This document shows positions 38,821-42,847 of a stretch of DNA of 42,847 bases, in pieces. Position 1 is the first letter of the stretch. Each line of letters begins with the position of its first letter. The stretch is from Nostoc paludosum FACHB-159 (GTDB lineage Bacteria; Cyanobacteriota; Cyanobacteriia; Cyanobacteriales; Nostocaceae). The translations under genes and the position numbers were made by a program. The stretch is from positions 1 through 42,847 of the forward strand of contig NZ_JACJTU010000057.1 of NCBI RefSeq assembly GCF_014698835.1. Direction: 5' to 3'. The notes beneath the pieces are model-generated. The model ran no database searches and was not told the DNA's origin. It saw only the letters and a program-made list of their open reading frames with translations.

Positions 38821-39157
38821 CTTTTTAGATTAAAATTAGATATTTAATTTATACTTGCAAATCGTCATTTCATTCTCCACCGCGAGATTTAATTAGAAAA
38901 TTAAGTGGTTGCTTCTTTTGAAATAAGTTATACTATCTCCAGAGTTAATTTAACTGTTATGTAAAAAATGGGACAAGATGTTATTAACATAAGTATATAA
39001 TTAGAAAAATTATTTAATATGTGTTATTTTTTCTCAAAATTCCGTACATTTTAATTTAATCAATCGAGAGATGCTTTCACTATTTAAATAGTCGAAAGAT
39101 GAGCGAAATATTTATAACGATAAGAAAAAACTCTAATTATTATACTGTCAATTAAAA
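38821..39157. promoter_or_regulatory. Upstream region of the hybrid kinase
   Basis: The 337-bp AT-rich spacer contains ACTATTTAAATAGT (39079-39092), a perfect 14-bp palindrome flanked by CTTTC and GAAAG. It lies 66 bp before the hybrid kinase start and may be an operator. Nothing else is recognised. Confidence 0.45.
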
Positions 39158-42100
39158 ATGTTGAACCGTTTGAAGATTGGAACCAAAATTGGGGCAGGTT
39201 TTACCTTAAGCCTAGCAATTCTGACCTCAATTGGTTTAATCTCCTACCAAAGTACCAATGAGCTAATTGAAAGTTCGCGCCAAGAAAGCCACACCTATGA
39301 GGTATTACGTGAGATTGAAGACCTCAACTTGCAATTGACAAATGCTGAGACTGGGCAACGTGGTTACATTATTACTGGAGAACAGCGTTATTTAGAACCT
39401 TACAACACTGCCGCCCAATTACTTAATCAAAAAATCAAGGAACTTCAAAGCTTAACAGCAGATAACCCCAACCAACAAAATCGGCTTGAGATGTTAGAGC
39501 CACTGGTAATCCAGAGAATGGCTGTAATGAAAAATGTCATCGAACTACGGCAGACCCAGGGTTTAGAGGTTGCCCAGCAAGGCGTCAAGACAGACGAGGG
39601 TAAGCGGCTAATGGATCAGATCCAGAAACTGCTCCAAGCGATGAAAAATGAGGAAAATCTACTTCTCAAGCAGCGTTCTGAGCGGGCACAGGTAGCTGCA
39701 CGGCAAACACTCGCCACTATTGTTTATAGTATTCCTCTATTTGGTGCGATCTTGGTTTTGATTGGAATTATCCTCACCAGGCACATTTCACTACCGCTTA
39801 AGCGAGTTTCTGATTTAGTTCAAAAAGTGGCAGATGGGGATTTATCGGTCAATTTACCAGATACCGATCGCCAAGACGAAATTGGCGTCCTGAAGCGAAC
39901 CTTCAACCAGATGATTGTCAATCTGCGCTACACAACTCAAAAAAATGACGAGGAAAACTGGCTCAAGTCCAATTTGGCTGAATTTACTCAAATGCTCCAA
40001 GGGCAGCGAAATTTAGAAAGTGTGTCTCGCACGATCTTGTCAAATCTAGCACCCTTGGTTGGGGCGTCTGCTGGCGTTTTTTATCTCATGGACTCAATGA
40101 ACGACGAGCCAGTGCTGAAGTTGTTGGGTGGTTATGCTTACAAAGAGCGTAAAAACTTGGCAAATCAGTTTCGCTTGGGCGAGGGATTAGTGGGACAATG
40201 CGCCCTAGAAAAACAAAGAATCCTCTTAACTGGAGTTCCCAGCGACTATATCCGCATAAGTTCTGGCTTGGGAGAAGCTCCACCGCTAAATATTCTTGTA
40301 TTGCCTATAGTATTTGAAAATAAAGTCACCGCCGTAATTGAACTTGCTTCTTTTACAGCTTTTAAGGACTTACACCTGACATTTCTAGAGCAATTAAGTG
40401 ACATTTTGGGTGTATTTTTAAATAACATCGCCTCACAATTGCAAACTCAGCAACTCCTTGCCCAATCTGTTGCTTTAACAGAACAACTGCAAAGCCAGCA
40501 AGAAGAACTACAAAAAAGCAATCAACTGCTAGAAGAACAAGCCCACGAATTGCAAGAATCACAATTCACGATCAAGCAGTCTAACGAAGAATTGCAGCAA
40601 CTCAACGAAGAATTAGAAGAAAAAGCAGAACTTTTAGAAATCCAAAATCAGGAAGTTGCCCGCAAAAACCGGGAAATCGAGCAATCTAGGCAGTCATTAG
40701 AAGAAAAAGCCGAGCAGCTGGCACTATCTTCCAAATATAAATCAGAATTTTTGGCGAACATGTCCCACGAGTTACGGACACCGCTAAATAGCTTGTTAAT
40801 TTTAGCAAGACTGCTATCAGATAATTCTCTGAACAACTTAACCGAGAAACAGGTAGAGTACAGCCGCACCATCTACTCTGCTGGAACTGATTTGCTGGAA
40901 CTAATTAATGACATTTTAGATTTGGCAAAAATTGAGTCCGGTACAATGTCTTTAGATATTGAGCAAATTGCCTTTGTGGATTTGCGGACATCTATAGAGC
41001 AAACTTTCCGTCAAGTTGCCGAAAATCAAAAACTCAGTTTCGCCATTGAACTAGATAATAAATTACCCCCAGTAATTTCTACCGACTCCAAGCGTCTGCA
41101 ACAAGTATTAAAAAATCTTTTAGCTAACGCCTTTAAATTTACCGAACAGGGAGGCGTGAAGTTACAAATTAGCATGGTAACTGAAACAGCCCCAGCCGAA
41201 CAGCCAACGATCGCTTTTGCAGTCAGCGATACCGGCATTGGCATTCCACCCGAAAAGCAGAAAATTATTTTCGAGGCATTTCAGCAAGCAGACGGCACAA
41301 CTAGCCGCAGGTATGGCGGCACTGGCTTGGGCTTATCCATCAGCCGCGAACTAGCTCAACTTTTAGGCGGAAGGATTGAACTAATCAGCCAACCAGATCT
41401 GGGAAGTACTTTTACTCTCTACTTACCGTTAACATTAAAGCCTGTATTACCACAAAAAAGCTTTGAAGTCAATGGGGAAAGGGCGAAAAATGTTCCAACT
41501 AAATTTACGCCCCCCATCTCAAAAGTGCTGACGGTTGAAAGCCGAAATACGTCTGGGGACATTTCTCCAGCACCAAAAATGGTTTCCAGCGTCAACGAAA
41601 TCCCAGACGATCGGCTAACAATTGAATCAGGCGATCGCGTTTTGTTGATTATCGAAGATGACGATAAATTCGCCCGCATCTTACTAGACATGGCACGTCA
41701 GCAGGGCTTTAAAGGAATCGTTGCCTTACAAAGCAAACAAGGTCTAGCACTAGCGCAACAATTCGAGCCGAACGCCATTATGCTGGATATCCACATGCCA
41801 GAGATGGATGGTTGGACAGTGCTGGATCGTCTCAAGCATAACCCAAGCACCAGACACATCCCAGTGCATATACTTTCTGTGGATGAAAGACAGCAACGGG
41901 GATTAAAGCTAGGAGCAATTACCTACTTGCAAAAACCTGTTTCTCCAGAAGCCCTAAATGAAGTCTTGACCGAGATTAAAAGTTTTGTTGAACGTCAGGT
42001 AAAAAATCTTTTAATCGTAGAAGATGACCCCAGACAAGCCCAAAGTATTATCGAACTCATTGGTAATGGCGATGTCCACAGTACAGCAGTAGGTACGGGA

Positions 42101-42805
42101 AAAGAAGCACTCCAGATATTGCGATCGCAGCACTTTGATTGTATGGTACTGGACTTAGGTCTGCCCGACATGACCGGATTTGCACTGATTGAGCAAATCA
42201 AGCTAGAACCCAGGCTGATGAAACTGCCAATAATTATTTACACAGGCAAAGAACTCAGCCGCCAAGAAGAAACCCAACTACGAGGGCTAGCAGAGACAAT
42301 TATCATTAAAAACGTGCGATCGCCAGAACGGTTATTAGACGAAACTGCCTTGTTTTTGCATCGCGTCCAGGCAAATCTGCCAGCACCAAAGCGGCAAATA
42401 CTCGAACAGCTACACCAAACCGACCCAGTGCTGGCCAATCGGAAAATTTTGATTGTCGATGATGACCTCAGAAACATCTTTGCCATCACCAGCTTTTTAG
42501 AAAGTTATCACATGGAAGTACTGTTTGCCGAAAATGGCACAGATGGCATTGAGAAACTGCAAGCGAATCCCGACATCAACATAGTTTTGATGGACATCAT
42601 GATGCCAGAAATGGACGGTTACGAAACCACCCAGGCCATCCGCCAGCAACCCCAATTTCGCTCGCTACCAATCATTGCTTTAACCGCCAAAGCCATGCCA
42701 GGCGATCGCGAAAAATGCATCGAAGCCGGAGCTTCCGACTATATCACCAAACCCGTGGATACCGAACAACTGCTTTCACTGCTCCGGGTTTGGCTGTATA
42801 GGTAA
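39158..42805 (+). CDS. Hybrid histidine kinase: CHASE3-HAMP-GAF-HisKA-HATPase-REC-REC-REC
   Basis: The 1215-residue membrane sensor starts with a membrane helix (about 10-30) and a periplasmic CHASE3 domain (about 35-180; NAETGQRGYIITGEQRYLEP). A second helix (about 186-206), HAMP (about 208-260; PLKRVSDLVQKVADGDLS) and a GAF domain (about 290-430) follow. A long coiled coil (about 430-525) leads to the kinase (MSHELRTPLNS, His near 537; NLLANAFKFTEQG; DTGIGIPPEKQ; GTGLGLSIS). Three receiver domains end the chain, with phosphoacceptor Asp in IMLDIHMPEMDG (about 828-945), MVLDLGLPDMTG (about 949-1065) and VLMDIMMPEMDG (about 1097-1212). It could act as an internal phosphorelay. No HPt domain or output gene is next to it, so partners are elsewhere. 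Six GGGGACT heptamers follow. Confidence 0.96.
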   Translation: MLNRLKIGTKIGAGFTLSLAILTSIGLISYQSTNELIESSRQESHTYEVLREIEDLNLQLTNAETGQRGYIITGEQRYLEPYNTAAQLLNQKIKELQSLTADNPNQQNRLEMLEPLVIQRMAVMKNVIELRQTQGLEVAQQGVKTDEGKRLMDQIQKLLQAMKNEENLLLKQRSERAQVAARQTLATIVYSIPLFGAILVLIGIILTRHISLPLKRVSDLVQKVADGDLSVNLPDTDRQDEIGVLKRTFNQMIVNLRYTTQKNDEENWLKSNLAEFTQMLQGQRNLESVSRTILSNLAPLVGASAGVFYLMDSMNDEPVLKLLGGYAYKERKNLANQFRLGEGLVGQCALEKQRILLTGVPSDYIRISSGLGEAPPLNILVLPIVFENKVTAVIELASFTAFKDLHLTFLEQLSDILGVFLNNIASQLQTQQLLAQSVALTEQLQSQQEELQKSNQLLEEQAHELQESQFTIKQSNEELQQLNEELEEKAELLEIQNQEVARKNREIEQSRQSLEEKAEQLALSSKYKSEFLANMSHELRTPLNSLLILARLLSDNSLNNLTEKQVEYSRTIYSAGTDLLELINDILDLAKIESGTMSLDIEQIAFVDLRTSIEQTFRQVAENQKLSFAIELDNKLPPVISTDSKRLQQVLKNLLANAFKFTEQGGVKLQISMVTETAPAEQPTIAFAVSDTGIGIPPEKQKIIFEAFQQADGTTSRRYGGTGLGLSISRELAQLLGGRIELISQPDLGSTFTLYLPLTLKPVLPQKSFEVNGERAKNVPTKFTPPISKVLTVESRNTSGDISPAPKMVSSVNEIPDDRLTIESGDRVLLIIEDDDKFARILLDMARQQGFKGIVALQSKQGLALAQQFEPNAIMLDIHMPEMDGWTVLDRLKHNPSTRHIPVHILSVDERQQRGLKLGAITYLQKPVSPEALNEVLTEIKSFVERQVKNLLIVEDDPRQAQSIIELIGNGDVHSTAVGTGKEALQILRSQHFDCMVLDLGLPDMTGFALIEQIKLEPRLMKLPIIIYTGKELSRQEETQLRGLAETIIIKNVRSPERLLDETALFLHRVQANLPAPKRQILEQLHQTDPVLANRKILIVDDDLRNIFAITSFLESYHMEVLFAENGTDGIEKLQANPDINIVLMDIMMPEMDGYETTQAIRQQPQFRSLPIIALTAKAMPGDREKCIEAGASDYITKPVDTEQLLSLLRVWLYR

Positions 42806-42847
42806 GGGGACTGGGGACTGGGGACTGGGGACTGGGGACTGGGGACT
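42806..42847. repeat. Six perfect GGGGACT heptamers (reaches window edge)
   Basis: GGGGACT is repeated six times without change starting at the base after the hybrid kinase stop, and the array runs off the window end. It is the longest perfect heptamer array here. Confidence 0.95.

Noticed and set aside
40086..42489. Minus-strand open frames inside the hybrid kinase gene
   Set aside because: They are antisense shadows of a long, clearly coding frame with no start signals or family motifs.

Overview
The window comes from a filamentous, probably heterocyst-forming cyanobacterium of the Nostoc/Anabaena type. This is inferred from the very frequent GCGATCGC (HIP1) octamers, families of 7-bp tandem repeats between genes, a cyanobacterial chlorophyll cyclase (AcsF), queF, very large multidomain sensory kinases and small cyanobacteria-specific proteins. 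No ribosomal RNA, phage module, cas gene or intact transposase gene is visible.

Layout. 1-2.6 kb: a cbiG-cobJ fusion for cobalamin synthesis and a small conserved gene. 3.08-4.40 kb (minus): a decayed tetrapyrrole cluster, made of the 3' end of hemF, the 5' half of a heme oxygenase and two joined pieces of hemN. It lies divergent from an intact acsF (4.66-5.73 kb). 6-9.2 kb: a pentapeptide-repeat protein, an NPD-family FMN enzyme, an ArsR-type regulator and a small HEXXH protein. 9.3-12.2 kb: a transketolase divergent from a DeoR-type regulator, with a phased array of TGCA motifs between them. 12.4-17.9 kb: a very large Ser/Thr kinase-ATPase-GAF-histidine kinase. 18-21.6 kb: an RNA m5C methyltransferase, then a DUF2157/GDYXXLXY membrane-protein pair. 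21.7-24.5 kb: small genes including queF, the signal recognition particle RNA, a phasin-like protein and a YciI-like protein, with two MITE-like elements. 24.5-31 kb: a 2'-5' RNA ligase-like protein followed by a LuxR-gene stub, an SLH-motif secreted protein, a 45-residue membrane protein, a tyrosine phenol-lyase-like enzyme and a secreted trypsin-TPR protein. 31.2-33.8 kb: a possible structured RNA, a SpoU methyltransferase, tRNA-Leu(CAG) and a NarL-type response regulator. 34.4-42.8 kb: a REC-histidine kinase, a run of small stress-type genes (a Psb35-like protein, CsbD, GlsB/YeaQ, a two-domain YflT-like protein and a conserved 77-residue protein) and a 1215-residue CHASE3-HAMP-GAF-kinase-triple-REC hybrid.

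The strongest observations are the broken hemF-ho-hemN cluster beside an intact acsF, with one hemN deletion joint at a HIP1 octamer; a gene that would usually be called tryptophanase but carries tyrosine phenol-lyase active-site residues; two MITE-like elements; a palindromic repeat read in frame inside the giant kinase; a roughly 200-nt region closed by complementary ends that could be a 6S-like RNA; and three diverged direct repeats at CRISPR-like spacing without cas genes. Intergenic space is dense with heptamer repeats and hairpin families, several of which appear to act as terminators. All functional calls rest on reading motifs by eye; no database search was run.
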